From assembly GCA_947000775.1 (NCBI GenBank), contig CAMQGK010000318.1, forward strand, positions 3,894,001 to 3,958,000: a DNA stretch of 64,000 nucleotides, given 5' to 3'. Source of the DNA: Pterois miles (taxonomy: Eukaryota > Chordata > Actinopteri > Perciformes > Scorpaenidae). The position numbers and the translations under genes are program-made. Positions within the stretch are counted from its first letter, which is position 1. The number at the start of each line of letters is the position of its first letter. Of the stretch, positions 11,126-22,930 are shown piece after piece. The notes under the pieces are model-generated. The model saw nothing but the letters and a program-made list of their open reading frames with translations. It was not told the DNA's origin and made no database searches.

Positions 11126-12160
11126 GTGGCAGAAAATAGATTGGTGGTTGAACAATTAAATACACCTTTCAGACCACCATAGTGACTATAGGCCATTTGC
11201 AGTTTGTCTGAATGGGCCAGCATGTGTTATCCAACCTAAAATGTAATCAAACCTGAACTACAGGATGACTACACAGTGGGAATGTTCCTAATGACTAATT
11301 TCCCAGACATTTAAATGGAAATTTATACTTAGATTAGTCAACTATTGAAAAACTAAAAGTAAGTAAGGTGGTCTGTGGTATAATATTGGATGAAACGCCA
11401 CGTGGGCACAATAGTGTCCCACTCCAGGCTTGGGTACCTTTGGCGCTGGGAACCATTTCATCATAATTTGGCATTGCTTTTACCATTAGTATCTTAATGT
11501 GCATTGATTAATTTAGCTAGCTAATGTTAACCTGTTTAAAAAAGCTGCTAGCTTTATTTTGTAACATACATGGTAACTAGCTAGATGTAGTCCATGTGCT
11601 GCCGGTCATCAAATTGAACAGGAGAGAACCAGTGAACCCAGCTGCTCTTTCAGAAAGAGGACGTGGTGGCAGGCGGGACCCTGGAGAACATGATAGGGTG
11701 TAAAAAAAACCAAGTGAGGTGAATCAGGAGCATTCAATTCAGAGTAGAGAGCTGCTGCTGATGCAGGAGGAGCCGTCAACAGCTGAGACAACACAGCAAT
11801 ATGTAATTTAAAAGTGTACATTCATAAAATAAAAAGTTTTATTATTGCTGACTAGCGAGGGTTGCGATGGTTAATTGACTAATTGACTATTTGTGCATCC
11901 CTGCTATACAGTTACTATGGAATCAAAGGATATATTGGTGCCAGTGCCACACTAGTCTTCTCAGAGGATGTAATACCGCACTCAACCCAGGCTTTAGTAA
12001 AATAAGTGGTACAGGGTTGCCACTGTGATACACTTTGCTTGGATCTACTTAACCCGTTTGGGAGCCAGTTGATCAGATTTACTTGATTCTGCCGTCCATT
12101 CTTGCCCTCCAGATTCTTTTCATCACACTACAACATATGTCACAGAATATCATGGTAAGA
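11126..12160. other. Noncoding; likely decayed MITE
   Basis: TTAGATTAGTCAACTATTG at about 11330 and TTGACTAATTGACTATTTG...GCATCCCTG ending about 11903 are inverted relatives of each other, suggesting a decayed TAGGGATGCA-type element of about 570 bp. No exon is seen. Confidence 0.4.
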
Positions 12161-12642
12161 TATACCGATCAGCCATACCATTAGGATAACATCGGCACCG
12201 CGGCTCCACAGCCCCGTCAGGGTGCCCATGCAGCCCCAACAAACTGTGATGCACCGTGCGTTCTGACGGCTTTCTATCAGAACCAGCATTAACTTTTTCA
12301 GCAATTTGAGCTACAGCTCTGCTATTGGATCAGGCAACACGGGCCAGCCTTCACTCCCCACGGGCATCAATGAGCCTCGGCTGCCCATGATCCTCTAACC
12401 GGTTCACCGATTTTCTTCCTTGGACCACTTTTGTTCAGTCTAACCCTTGTCAACTTCGCTCACATCCTTAAGCTTGCCCATTTTTTCTGCTTCCAACACA
12501 TCAACTTCAAGGACAAAATGTTGACTTGCTGCCTAATACCTCCCACCCACTGCCAGGTGCCGTTGTAACAAGATAATCAATGTGCTTCGCTTCACCTGTC
12601 AGTGGTCATAATATTGTCAATGTTATGGTTGATCAGTTTATA
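12161..12642 (-). mobile_element. Tc1/mariner relic with decayed transposase N-terminus
   Basis: The ends TATACCGATCAGCCATACCA and (reverse complement of) ...TGGTTGATCAGTTTATA form terminal inverted repeats beginning TATA. On the minus strand the start MGKLKDVSEVDKG (ATG at 12481-12479) resembles the fish Tc1-like transposase start and soon meets a stop. A further HTH-like segment follows near 12400-12200: GQPRLIDARGE, stop, then AQIAEKVNAGSDRKPSERTV. The catalytic DDE part is absent, so it is non-autonomous and inactive. Confidence 0.85.
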
Positions 12643-13753
12643 TTGTAACATCCTTGTTCTCAACCGTAAATCATGATCTTCATGATCTTCTACTCAAGAA
12701 TCATTGTAGAGTAGATTTTTTCAGGATTAATAAAATGAAGAATACAAATTGCATAGAAATTGTTTGCCTGCACCTCCATATTCAGCAGCTCTAAATAGTA
12801 CATGCGTTTTCACGTTCCTGTTTAGTTCCAGAGTGATGTGTGTTGAACGACCCGAGGTCACGCATGAACAGCAGTGACCAGGGATTAACCTACGGCAGCA
12901 GGTTGAATGTGCTCATTACTCTGCACCAAACACAGGCTTTATGTGTGAAAATGGTTGCAGACGCTCAGCAGTCAACATGGGAGGCAAATGTCATCTCACA
13001 ACAGAGAAAAAGACAAGCTGTTATTACTCCGAGGAATGAAAGATTGTCTTATAGGGAAAAACTGTCAAAAAACTTCAATATCTTCGAGCTGTGGCTCACA
13101 TCATCAAAAGACATCTGGAAAAACTGTATGTCAAACACATAGACTGCTAGCATTAATAAATACAGTGTGTTGGCAGTATATAATTTGAATAATCGAGATT
13201 TAGGCCACTCCATTACCTTTACATAATTTACTCATTTAAAGACACAATAACTTCAAATGTTCATCAGTTACTCATTCCTTAAAGATATTTAGAGAAGTTA
13301 AAAAACTTCAGCAGTAAGCAGGTACATTAAGTCAGTCTCTCCTATACACACACAAGCACCAAACACAATTTGCTCTATACACAGCATGTGTTTACTCCTG
13401 TCCTTCATCTTACAGGCAGTTGAATTTAGCTAATAACACAAGCGCACATCAAATGAGTAATGGGCTGTACAACCTGACAACAACAGGTTCTGGGGTGTCT
13501 ATAACACATGCTAGTAAGAAACTCCATTTACAGTTACAAAGTGGATTTTGAGGGAGTCATTTCTCAAAACCTCCCCCCTCATAACCAGGTGTTTTGTTTG
13601 GAAGCAAAAATCACTGGATTACAAGGTGTGTAAAGAGTCTGTCATCTGTTTTTACTGGCTCCTCTTTGGTATGTATGATGGCGGGTAGGGTACAGTCACA
13701 TCTGAACTGATCAAGTTTGAAACTTTGTCTTTCCTCTCAACTCTTTCTTTGGT
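12643..13753. other. No gene recognised
   Basis: Unique AT-rich sequence. The 100-residue ORF at 12840-13142 has no recognisable domain or exon support and I do not call it. Confidence 0.55.
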
Positions 13754-13761
13754 GCTTAGAC

Positions 13762-14114
13762 CAGTGATTCTCAAAGTGGGGTCTGTGACACTCAGTTTTT
13801 CATATTCATTCATTTAAATTATTGTTGTTGTTTTTTCACAAAAAGGCTTTATAATCCAATGCATACCCTTTTAATTTTTAAATCAAGAATAGTTCATAGA
13901 TTACATTCTAATCTAACAAATCTATACCTCTTAGGCTCTGGAAATAAGTTTAATACATCATTTCTCTTGTGTTGTTTTTTGATATAACTAAGACTACATA
14001 AGTATAAAAAACATGCTGTATCAACTTATTCCATGGGGACATACATGAGGGGTCCCAGTATATCCTCTTTATTGTAAGGGGTCCTTGGCTGAAAAAAAAA
14101 ATTGAGACCCTCTG
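13762..14114. mobile_element. hAT-type MITE with perfect 8-bp target duplication
   Basis: GCTTAGAC occurs exactly at 13754-13761 and 14115-14122, flanking a 353-bp unit whose ends are CAGTGATTCTCAAA and TTGAGACCCTCTG (imperfect inverted repeats). An 8-bp duplication is diagnostic of hAT transposition. The perfect duplication suggests a fairly recent insertion. No ORF of transposase type. Confidence 0.9.
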
Positions 14115-14185
14115 GCTTAGACCGCCCATGTGGTCCATTTGGTTTACAGCAGGGGGTTTGTCTGTAAGACAAAACGGTGTGGGCC

Positions 14186-14485
14186 TTAAAGGACCTGTGC
14201 GTAGGATTTAGGGGGACGTATTAGCAGCAGATTTCCTCACCGTCACATCCTTAGTCAGAATTAGCCCTTCATATCTACAGAGTTGGCCATGTTGCACTGC
14301 TTTGTTTCTACAGTTGCCCAGAATGGACAAACCAAACACTGGCTCCAGGGCCTCGGGTTTTTACATTACCTGAAGGCCACTGTATTTCTGTGACACACAG
14401 GGGCGGGTGAGCAGACAGGTATTCGTTGGTTGTAGTCTGCAACATCACCACTAGATGGCACTAATCCCACACACTGACCTTTTAA
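14186..14485 (+). mobile_element. TTAA-flanked MITE (AGGTCCAGTGTG family), complete
   Basis: The unit begins TTAAAGGACCTGTGCG and ends CACTGACCTTTTAA, a pair of inverted ends bordered by TTAA, as expected of piggyBac-type insertion. Internal words CCATGTTGCACTGC and GCCCAGAATGGACAAACC match the older copy at 234-600. 300 bp, noncoding. Confidence 0.8.
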
Positions 14486-17090
14486 GTAGTCTAAATCAAA
14501 GTGCTATTGTTTTCTGGCATGATAAATTACAATAATTAACAATAGCTCTGCTCTGAAAAGTAAATGAGGTGATAAGGACAATCCCAGAGGTTTTCAAGTA
14601 AACATAAAATACAGTATTACATTTTTATTTGAAATTTATTTTTTAATTTAGCACCACAGACAGTGTAAAGAAAGATTAAATGGTTAAATCTGAAAATATA
14701 CAGTATCAAATGCTCTTAAATGCCATCGTAATTTGGTTGATTAACCTCTCTTGAAATAAGTGGCGCTGCATACCATACTCCAGAGTAACATTCACTGATA
14801 TTTGGCATTTCACAGTAGTCCATCTCATCAGCTGACCTTTACCATAGAGACCTTTTACTCTTCTCACAGCGTGTGAATCCAGGCAGTGGTGCAGATATAC
14901 ATGTTTTCCTTTACAACTGGCTGCATCGTGATGTAAAATGACATAATGACATATCAGCAGTCATATATACAATATATGGGAAACAATTCTTCTCAGTAAT
15001 TTGGGAATTTGGGATTAATAGCAGATTAATCACTTTTTTATTTATACAGAAGGTACCTTCAGGAGAGATTTGTCAAGTATTTAATACTTTTATCAACATG
15101 GGAGTGGCTAAATATGCATGCTTTATGAAAATGTGTGTGTACACATATACTGTATATATCAATTAACAACACAAAACAATGACACATCCAAAACAATGTC
15201 CAGAAACCCTCACAGGTACTGCATGTAGCATAAAAATATGCTCAAAGGGGAGGCTCGTGGGTACCCATAGAACCCATTTTCAGGTCAAGGGAACCTTTTG
15301 AATATGGTCATGAGAGATTTTCTTTGACAAAATGTAGCGCAAGTTTGGAGCATTATTTAGCCACATTCAAGTATGACATAGTTGGTACCAATTGATTCCT
15401 TAGGGTTTCATGTGATACCAGTATCTTCACTCTAGCTTTAAAACTGAGCCTGCTACGACCTAAAAATGGCAGGTTGGCTTAATGTAATAATGAAATTAGT
15501 GGAATTAAAATGAATGTGTTAACGCCTTATTATTGCATTACCTTTGACAGTCCTATTGGAAATCAAACCATTTTTGAATGATGCAGTGAACCGCAATATT
15601 TTAAATATATATAATTTAAACAAAATGCTTCATTAAATTATACAGTAGTCAACATTTTTTGTCAGCACTGAATTAAAAAAATATAACCTATGTAGGGAAA
15701 GCACATTAAATCTGTGTCTGACCCTCATGATGCAGTATAAGCACAAGGCTAATTTGTCTGCTCTTTATGATGCATTAGACCTTTTCTCAAAGTGCAACTT
15801 GTGCAAATTGCAAATGTGCATGTATGGGAAGCTTTGCCTAAAGTAGTGCATCTGTGTGTCCCTGAATGTGCTCATTTGGATGTGAGCACTTGTGTGCGGA
15901 TTGCAGTATTAATGGACGTTCCAGTACATTGGTCTGACGCCAATGGACCCAATTGCTTAGCATGCCTGCAGGACATTAATTGATGGCTGGGTTACGCTTC
16001 CTAATAAGTGTCATAAATAACGGTTTAGCAGGACGAGGGAAAAAATCTCAAATGCATTAACCACTGCGTTGACATCTTAATGGAGATTCAACTGAGATGT
16101 GATCAAGTGGAATCCGTCAAACAGGAATCCATTAATGCAAGGCTGAACCCTCCGCAGCGGCGAACCAGTGACAGCGATGACGGGGACGGCACAGACCAGC
16201 TTTAGTGCTGCTCATGTGTCACTCGCAGCTTTAATGGACAGCCTTGTCAACATGCTCATCCCCACTCGCACATGGCCCTCCACCAACACAGCTGTTGAAG
16301 ATCTGTCAAACCACCGTGTCAGAGAGCCACACACCCCCTCCCAAAAGTCACTGATGGAAACAGTAAAAACCGTGGGCCGTTCACTGGCAGCATCATTGGT
16401 TTTATCCCCGAATTATTGTTGAGGACACACCATGCCTTGCATACCAATGGTGGGCCTTTCACAGGCAGACAGACAGGAGGGTCAAATTAGACTCGGGTTG
16501 CCACAGTTTTTGTTGGTGGAATCGAAGTTGGGGAAGCAAGCCCTGGCAGCTTTGTCTGGCGATTTGTCGTCGAGCACCCACACTCGCACGCAGGCACGCG
16601 TACACACAATGAACTCATAAAAACGCACCCACACACGGTTTGCCAGATTTACCTCAGTATTGGATATGCAGCCAGGAAGCTCATCAGTGGAATTGCAGGT
16701 TTAGCCAACTGAGAATTTTTCTGTGTAACCAAGCCTCAAATGAATGGGATGAAAAACCTCTGAGCTCCCACGATATACTGTAAGTGGTGAGCAGCTCAGC
16801 AATATACAAGCGTTAGTCCCATGCTATGGCTATTTTACAAAGAAGTGTGCGTATTCAAATCCACATGTGGGAGAGAGAGCCAGATTATACAGTACATATA
16901 GTTTGGTTATACATGTGTGAAGGAAATTTTTACTGTCTGCAAATGTGTGCTTGTGTGGTGTGTTTGTAGATTAATCCATCTGAATGAAGATAACCATTTC
17001 TTTCTTTGCTTTCACTTTTGTTGCTGTAAGCAAGTCTTTTTTTACTTGTCCCTTTTTCTCTGGGGTGTTTTTGTTGGGGTCCATTCTAGG
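14486..17090. other. Noncoding; includes enhancer-like block about 15700-16620
   Basis: The first part is plain AT-rich DNA. From about 15700 the texture changes: GCAAATTGCAAATGTGCATG, GGACATTAATTGATGG, CCTAATAAGTGTCATAAATAA, TTTAATGGACAG. This resembles vertebrate conserved noncoding elements. ORFs of 63-84 codons in the block have no start context or domain and are not called. Confidence 0.4.
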
Positions 17091-17448
17091 TTAAAGGGGA
17101 CCTGTTATGCTTTTGTGCTTTTTCCCCTTTCCTTTAGTGTGTTATATAGGTCTGCAAAGTTACATAGTCCAGGCCAAAAGGAGTTACTGTCTGAAATACC
17201 TTGCTTGAAGTCCCACCTCGTCTTCCACAACATGGTGGTGTCACCAAGTAACACATAACACGTATTAATGCTTAATGGGTAGTTATGCACAACCTCAAAC
17301 AAAGCTAGCTAGAGCGGAGTCCAAAGAGTTTGGTTCGATTGACCAATCGCAACAGTGAAATAAACATAAAGACATTAAAGCGTGTAAACATGTTTTAGGA
17401 AAAGCTTGAAATATAAGTATGCACCAGAGCATAATAGGTCCTCTTTAA
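17091..17448. mobile_element. TTAA-flanked MITE (AGGACCTATTATGC family)
   Basis: Left end TTAA + AGGGGACCTGTTATGC and right end GCATAATAGGTCCTCT + TTAA are inverted repeats (14 of 16 positions) bordered by TTAA. This is a well-known fish MITE and probably piggyBac-mobilised. 358 bp, noncoding. Confidence 0.85.
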
Positions 17449-18701
17449 AGGACAATTTAGATAGTTTTCAACATGGACCCTGTTTTGTCATGTTTATCTG
17501 TCTGACTGACAAATAGGGACAACAATTTCTGAAATTGGTCCAGTATTCAGGGAGAGCACTCTTCACCATCATTTATGTCCACTGAAAGTGCTTGTTTTTA
17601 GCACAATGGGCTTTGACAGTTATTTTAAATGTCTGACATTACGCCCTAAGAGATGTCTCGTTCTGAAATGTTACAAGGTGACGTGTTGCTGGAAGACAAC
17701 GGTGGAATAGTGGAATACTCTACTACACCTGGCATAGTTTGTTATGTTGGAGTATAGAAAGCATAGCTTAGTGTTATCTAAATGATTTTCAATGTCATGG
17801 CTGAATATTTAGGTGATTCTGACAATGTTGATGAGTGTATGTGAGTGACGTGTGAATGCGATTGCCACGTGTATTTATTTGAGCCGGAGACTACAGATAT
17901 TCAGATTTCACAGTGAGGCCTCTCCTTTAGTGGGAACAGTAACAAACAGACCCCGATCAAGCAAAAAAATAAGAAAAAGTTTTTTTTGTCTCTGTAGGGG
18001 TCCTTTCCATAATGTTGTCTGAGCCTATCAGTGGCAAAAACAAGTACTTCTAGTGGCCGTATTGTTAAACATTGACGCTGCTCACTAGTCCTCGTAGCTC
18101 ATTTCACGGCTGCTGGTTACAGCGTTATCCCTCAATACTGGATCAGTTTCAAAAAGGGTTGTCACCATGTGCCACTTAGACATGAACACACAGGAATGTA
18201 TGGTCCAGGTTGAAAAACACTGATGGTATCCTTTTAATCCAGTTACTGAATGAGGGGAAAAGGGGGGGCGGGGGGGCTATTCTGCAGTGCTACTGGCACC
18301 AGAAGCCAGGAACTCCTAGTTAGTAATACCTTTTTTGACCTAAGACAGATTTTTTAAAAATTACTGTATACACATACAGTATATGTTGGAAATTTTACAT
18401 TTTTACAATATAAAATTACTGTCAACATAAATGCGATTCCTCAAAGTAACAGTGGTTTTATGTCGATGAACTGTTTTGTCACCCTTGCTGTCAATCTCTT
18501 TCAGTAAAAGCTTAAGGAGTGCCATGCTCAGCTCTTCCAACAGAGTGGTGGATGTAGTCTATCATTAGCCTACATACTGTCTTGACAGGTGCTTTTGTTA
18601 AAGGAATTCCCTCAAGTTTATCAACTAGGCCCTCTGAAGTTTCTATTGTAAATGTGCCAGTGTTTGGAGGTGAGTAGAACTGCTGCAGTGACAGCCACTG
18701 T

Positions 18702-18798
<97 letters not shown>

Positions 18799-19800
18799 AG
18801 CGAGTGTGCACGCTGGGGCGCATGTGTCTGTATTTGCACTTGTATGTGCATGGAAATGTCTATTGGGGCCTGCGGGGTGACAGTTCTGCTCTCGGCAAGT
18901 AGGTAATTAGCATGCATTATTCAAATGAAAGACGGAGGGAATGAGGGTGGGGACCTGTCCACCTGGTTGTCAGCACTGGAGCCTGTCTCGTTCAGCGCCA
19001 CTTACTCCGCACATTTGGAACATCAGAGCGTGTCTCTTGTCAATGTATTACCCTCCTCCCGAGCGTGGGGATAATGCACTTTTACAGGTCCCCATTATGA
19101 GGCAAGATATGATCGAAGTAAGCCAAAGTCAAAGATGTTTAATCTTTAAATTGGAACAGAAAGGCCTGTTATCCACATTTAGATTTAAGTCAGATCAAGT
19201 AAATTTTATTTGCACAGCACTTTCGGCAAAAAGGTCTGACAAAGTACTTCACGCAGCAGCAAAGGGCATAAAGAGACAGGCATCACATTTAAAACAGAGC
19301 ACTCAACACATGCAGAGCTTACAGTATGACACTGAGGTCCCATCCAAAGGTGGCAGTATAGTTATCAATCTGAACTGCATACAAATATTTCAGCCAATTC
19401 AACATAATAGCTCTGCAATAAATCCTACCTTTTGTGTAGCTAAAATTTTATTTTCTGTGGCAGCTCTGTAGTTTGTGGTATTGCTGGATTACCATACATT
19501 GTAAGGTGCTTGTGTTATTGCGTGTACTCCCCTGTACTTACTCACTGAGGCTTTGTATTGTTGGTTTACTTACAACTCCATGGCAGCAGAGATGCAGGAA
19601 GCAGAATTGAGAACACTTTTCCACAAGGCAGCATATTTGAGACCAATTACGGACTTTCATGCACTGGGATCTGGTGTGCTGTGTGAGGAACTGAAGCATC
19701 TGTAGCTCCACAAACATGTCCCTTTGTTAGTGTAAATGAGCTAAATTATGTTTCTACTGCAAGTACGCTGGCAGCTAAAGTAGCAAAAATACTATATTGC
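17449..19800. other. No gene recognised
   Basis: Unique sequence with one long GT microsatellite. The 176-codon ORF at 18941-19471 has no recognisable motif, no exon-like borders and a composition like its surroundings. Confidence 0.5.
18704..18797. repeat. (GT)47 microsatellite
   Basis: A 94-bp uninterrupted GT tract, one of the longest pure dinucleotide runs in the window. Confidence 0.97.
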
Positions 19801-19809
19801 GCCTTAGAG

Positions 19810-20890
19810 CTCAAGTATGGAAATGGATGATGAGCAGCACTATAAAATAACAATTGTAAAGCTTCGCATATTTGCACAACAACTAAAACCAGTGGACTGC
19901 TTCTGGGTCTGTAAAGTGAGGCCAATGCTGAAGTGTCTTAAACTTGCATTCTGTCTATTATCCAGCAAGGGGCAACTTCTCTGGTTGCAAAAATTAGTCT
20001 GATTGTATAGAAGTCTATGAGAAAATGAGCCTACTTGTCACTTCATTTATTACCTCAGTAAACATGAGTTTATGGTCTCAATCGCTAGTTTCAAGTCTCA
20101 GCATGATGCTCATCTAGTAAATTATGGTCCCATTTAGAGTCAGACCATAAAGCAGGGAATGCTTTAGGGCGTGGCTACTGTATGATTGACAGGTTGCTAC
20201 CACGCCGTTGTCCAGTCTGTTAGTTGTCTGCGTTTTCGTCTTAGAACTTTTAACCCTTTCACAGTATGTTTTCAATTCATAAAAGTTAACTGTAACATTT
20301 TAGTTGGTCTTATTACTACATGTAGGACCCTAGTTTGTCTCGAAGCCTACTGTCTTCATTGCAAATGCTTGATTAATACTCGTACCCCACGTGATATCAG
20401 CCAGTCACATTGACATTTGACTGGCATGTTATTTCTATTTGGTTTTCCTACATCACTCCGTCTCTCAGAAGTTGTTGAGACCTTTCGGTACTGTCGTCCT
20501 CTGCTTTACAAACATGGAGGCAGTTTGCAAAGGTGAAGTTACATAAATGTAACGTTGCATATTGTAACCCAAACCGTGATCTTTAATTTCCTAAACCTAA
20601 CAACGTAGTTTTGTTGCCTGAACCGAAATTGTTTCCGTGGTGGCGGTGACACGTAATTTAACACATTATGTGGCGTCACCAGAGAGGTGGGCTGTTTCTA
20701 ACTAGGGTCCTCGAAATGCAGCTCTCGGACTGAAATTGCGGGAACATTAAGCCACCTCTTGTGTCATGGTTGCAAACAAGATGGCGATGGCCAACATGCC
20801 CAACTTGAGGCTTCAGAAAGGCAGTCCACAAACCAGTGGGTAACGTCATGGTGACTATGTCCACTTCTTTCACACAGTCTATAATTGAAC
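19810..20890 (+). mobile_element. Common teleost non-autonomous repeat
   Basis: Words I recognise from a widespread fish repeat occur in order: CTTAAACTTGCATTCTGTC, CAAGGGGCAACTTCTCTGG, TTGCAAAAATTAGTCTGATT, GAAGTCTATGAGAAAATGAG, GTTTATGGTCTCAATCGC, CCATTTAGAGTCAGACC, GGGCGTGGCTAC, and near the end GAGGCTTCAGAAAG and GTGACTATGTCCACTTC. Ends and target duplication are not clear, and it may be two adjacent pieces. Noncoding. Confidence 0.65.
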
Positions 20891-21009
20891 TATTGTTTTT
20901 AGCAACAGACTGAGTACAGTATTCTGAGACACACACACACAGTATCCCATGATATTTACTTATGGCAGGATTTCCAACCACTAGATGCTCCTATCTCACC
21001 ACAGCCACT

Positions 21010-21300
21010 GCTGGATTGTCATCTTCAGACTCATATTTTAGCTGCAGATGAGTCATTAGCACCTTGCCTTAGCTCCCACCCATTCTCCAACCCCACCACG
21101 ACACCCCACCAGGAGCAGCCTCTGTTTACTTAATTGATCAATTAGCTGCATGAGAAGGCTCCCTCTCCTCCACGCGTCCCATTTAGCCAACATTTACATG
21201 TGTCAGTTTAATTGTGTCCCTCTCTCCTCTCCCAAATTATTTACCTACTCGCTCACCCACACCACAGAGCTCCCGTTTGTCCCCAGGTGACTGATGGTCT
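21010..21300. promoter_or_regulatory. Enhancer-like block with TAATTGATCAATTA palindrome
   Basis: The 14-bp palindrome at 21131-21144 pairs two homeodomain-type TAATTG cores, next to AGCTGCATGAG. The surrounding text is unique, balanced in composition and resembles a conserved noncoding element. Function is inferred only. Confidence 0.3.
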
Positions 21301-22639
21301 GACTGGAATGGCAATGTGTTGCCTCGATCATAATTTGACATTTTTTATGAGAAAATGACGTTGAAGCCAAGGCCAGCATCTAACCAGTACTAACCTAAAT
21401 GCTCTCTTAGATTCTCTACTTTACCAATTCTTTACTAACCTCACAGCTGACATCTTTTACCAGTCAGCTGCCGTTTGTTGCACAGTATTTGAGCAACAGT
21501 CACTGTATCCTTAAGGCTCAGCACACTACTGAAATGTAATTATAAGTGAGTCCTGAACATGGATGGACACGCAACCAAAGCCCCCCCCAAAAAAAAAAAA
21601 AAAAAAATCCCCAAATGAAAACTGCAGAAACAAAACATTGCAGAGGAAAGTGATTTTTTTTTTTTTTTTGTCAGTGGCTGACTTTTTACAATGCCCCTTT
21701 TCCCCCATAACTATTCAGCCATTGGTCTGCTGGCTTGAGGTCCTTTTCCAGTGGATTGACTGGGCATGAAATCAGCCTGGCATAAACCTCCTCTCCCATA
21801 GTGGATTTACACGATTTACATACAACAGTCTTTTGATTGTGCTGGACCACCAACTAATCCTTTGTTCCCAGTAGGGCTTCGGCTATACTTTGTCCTCTCT
21901 GTCTGTTATAGGCTCCTACTGCCCTCGAGTGGTGAAAGGCCATAACACAGCCAGGTGAAGGAAATATATAGAAAACAAATAGAGTCTACTGAGCAGACTG
22001 TATGTGTTGGTGCTGATTCACAGGTATGATAGAAAACAGCAATTTATTCTCTGCTGGTTATGAATGTACCCAGTAACAAGAGGGATATTAAAGCAAATTA
22101 TTTCTAAGAGGGAAAATTGTAATTCCTGAAATTGTGTTCAGGACTCTATAATTATTGCACAGTAAATTACACTCCACTGCATTACACTGCATACACTGCA
22201 TTGACATTAAATCATGTGGCACCATTTCATATACACACTGTAAGTCAACACATAGATACTGTGCTAATAATGTGCTCAGGGATTCTTTCTTCCTCTGTGT
22301 AACGTTCCACATTTATCTAAAAGGCTGTGTATATGTTTATTGGACAAATCATACTATTTTCTTTTTTGTTTTATAAACAGTATGTATAGAGAAATACTGT
22401 GTGTTATTTATTTTTCCCCTCTTAGTAATACTAGATGTTATTTCATCTTGTACCCTCCAGCAACCACAAGGTGGTGCTAAATCACTAAGACTGGATTTAT
22501 GATATGGATTTGTGTTCTTTACAAAACTGACCTGTGGCTCCTGAAACACAGGGCAAAAGTCTTTTTTTATTATTATTATTTTTATTCTGTTTTTATTTGT
22601 AAGTGTTACATGTTAGTATGTTACTACAGTCCGAACTCG

Positions 22640-22930
22640 TGCTTCATCTTCTCAACAGATTAGAGGGAACATACTCTTTGCCTCAGAAATGAAAAATAAA
22701 TGCATTAAATCGATGTTTGTTTCTGGACTGGCCCTTTACAAAAGCCTTCTGCCAGCCAGGCTTAGAATAATTTTAATTCCAAAAAGCAAATTGGCTTTGT
22801 TGTCGTTAGAAATAAAGACAAACTCATCCCCAGTTTTTTACACAAAAGTTTGCTTTTGTATGAAAGGAACAATTGACGAGCCATTATACAGTGTATTCAA
22901 ACCACAAAAATGGCCAGTAACCGCTTAGAA
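22640..22930. promoter_or_regulatory. Enhancer-like unique block
   Basis: Contains AAATGCATTAAATCG, AATAATTTTAATTCC and CAAATTGGCTTTGTTGTCG in a unique stretch between AT-rich repeats. The 79-codon ORF overlapping it lacks domain signal. Regulatory role is inferred from texture. Confidence 0.25.

Noticed and set aside
18941..19471. 176-codon ORF as a gene
   Set aside because: No domain, no exon borders, composition like flanking DNA; open by chance.
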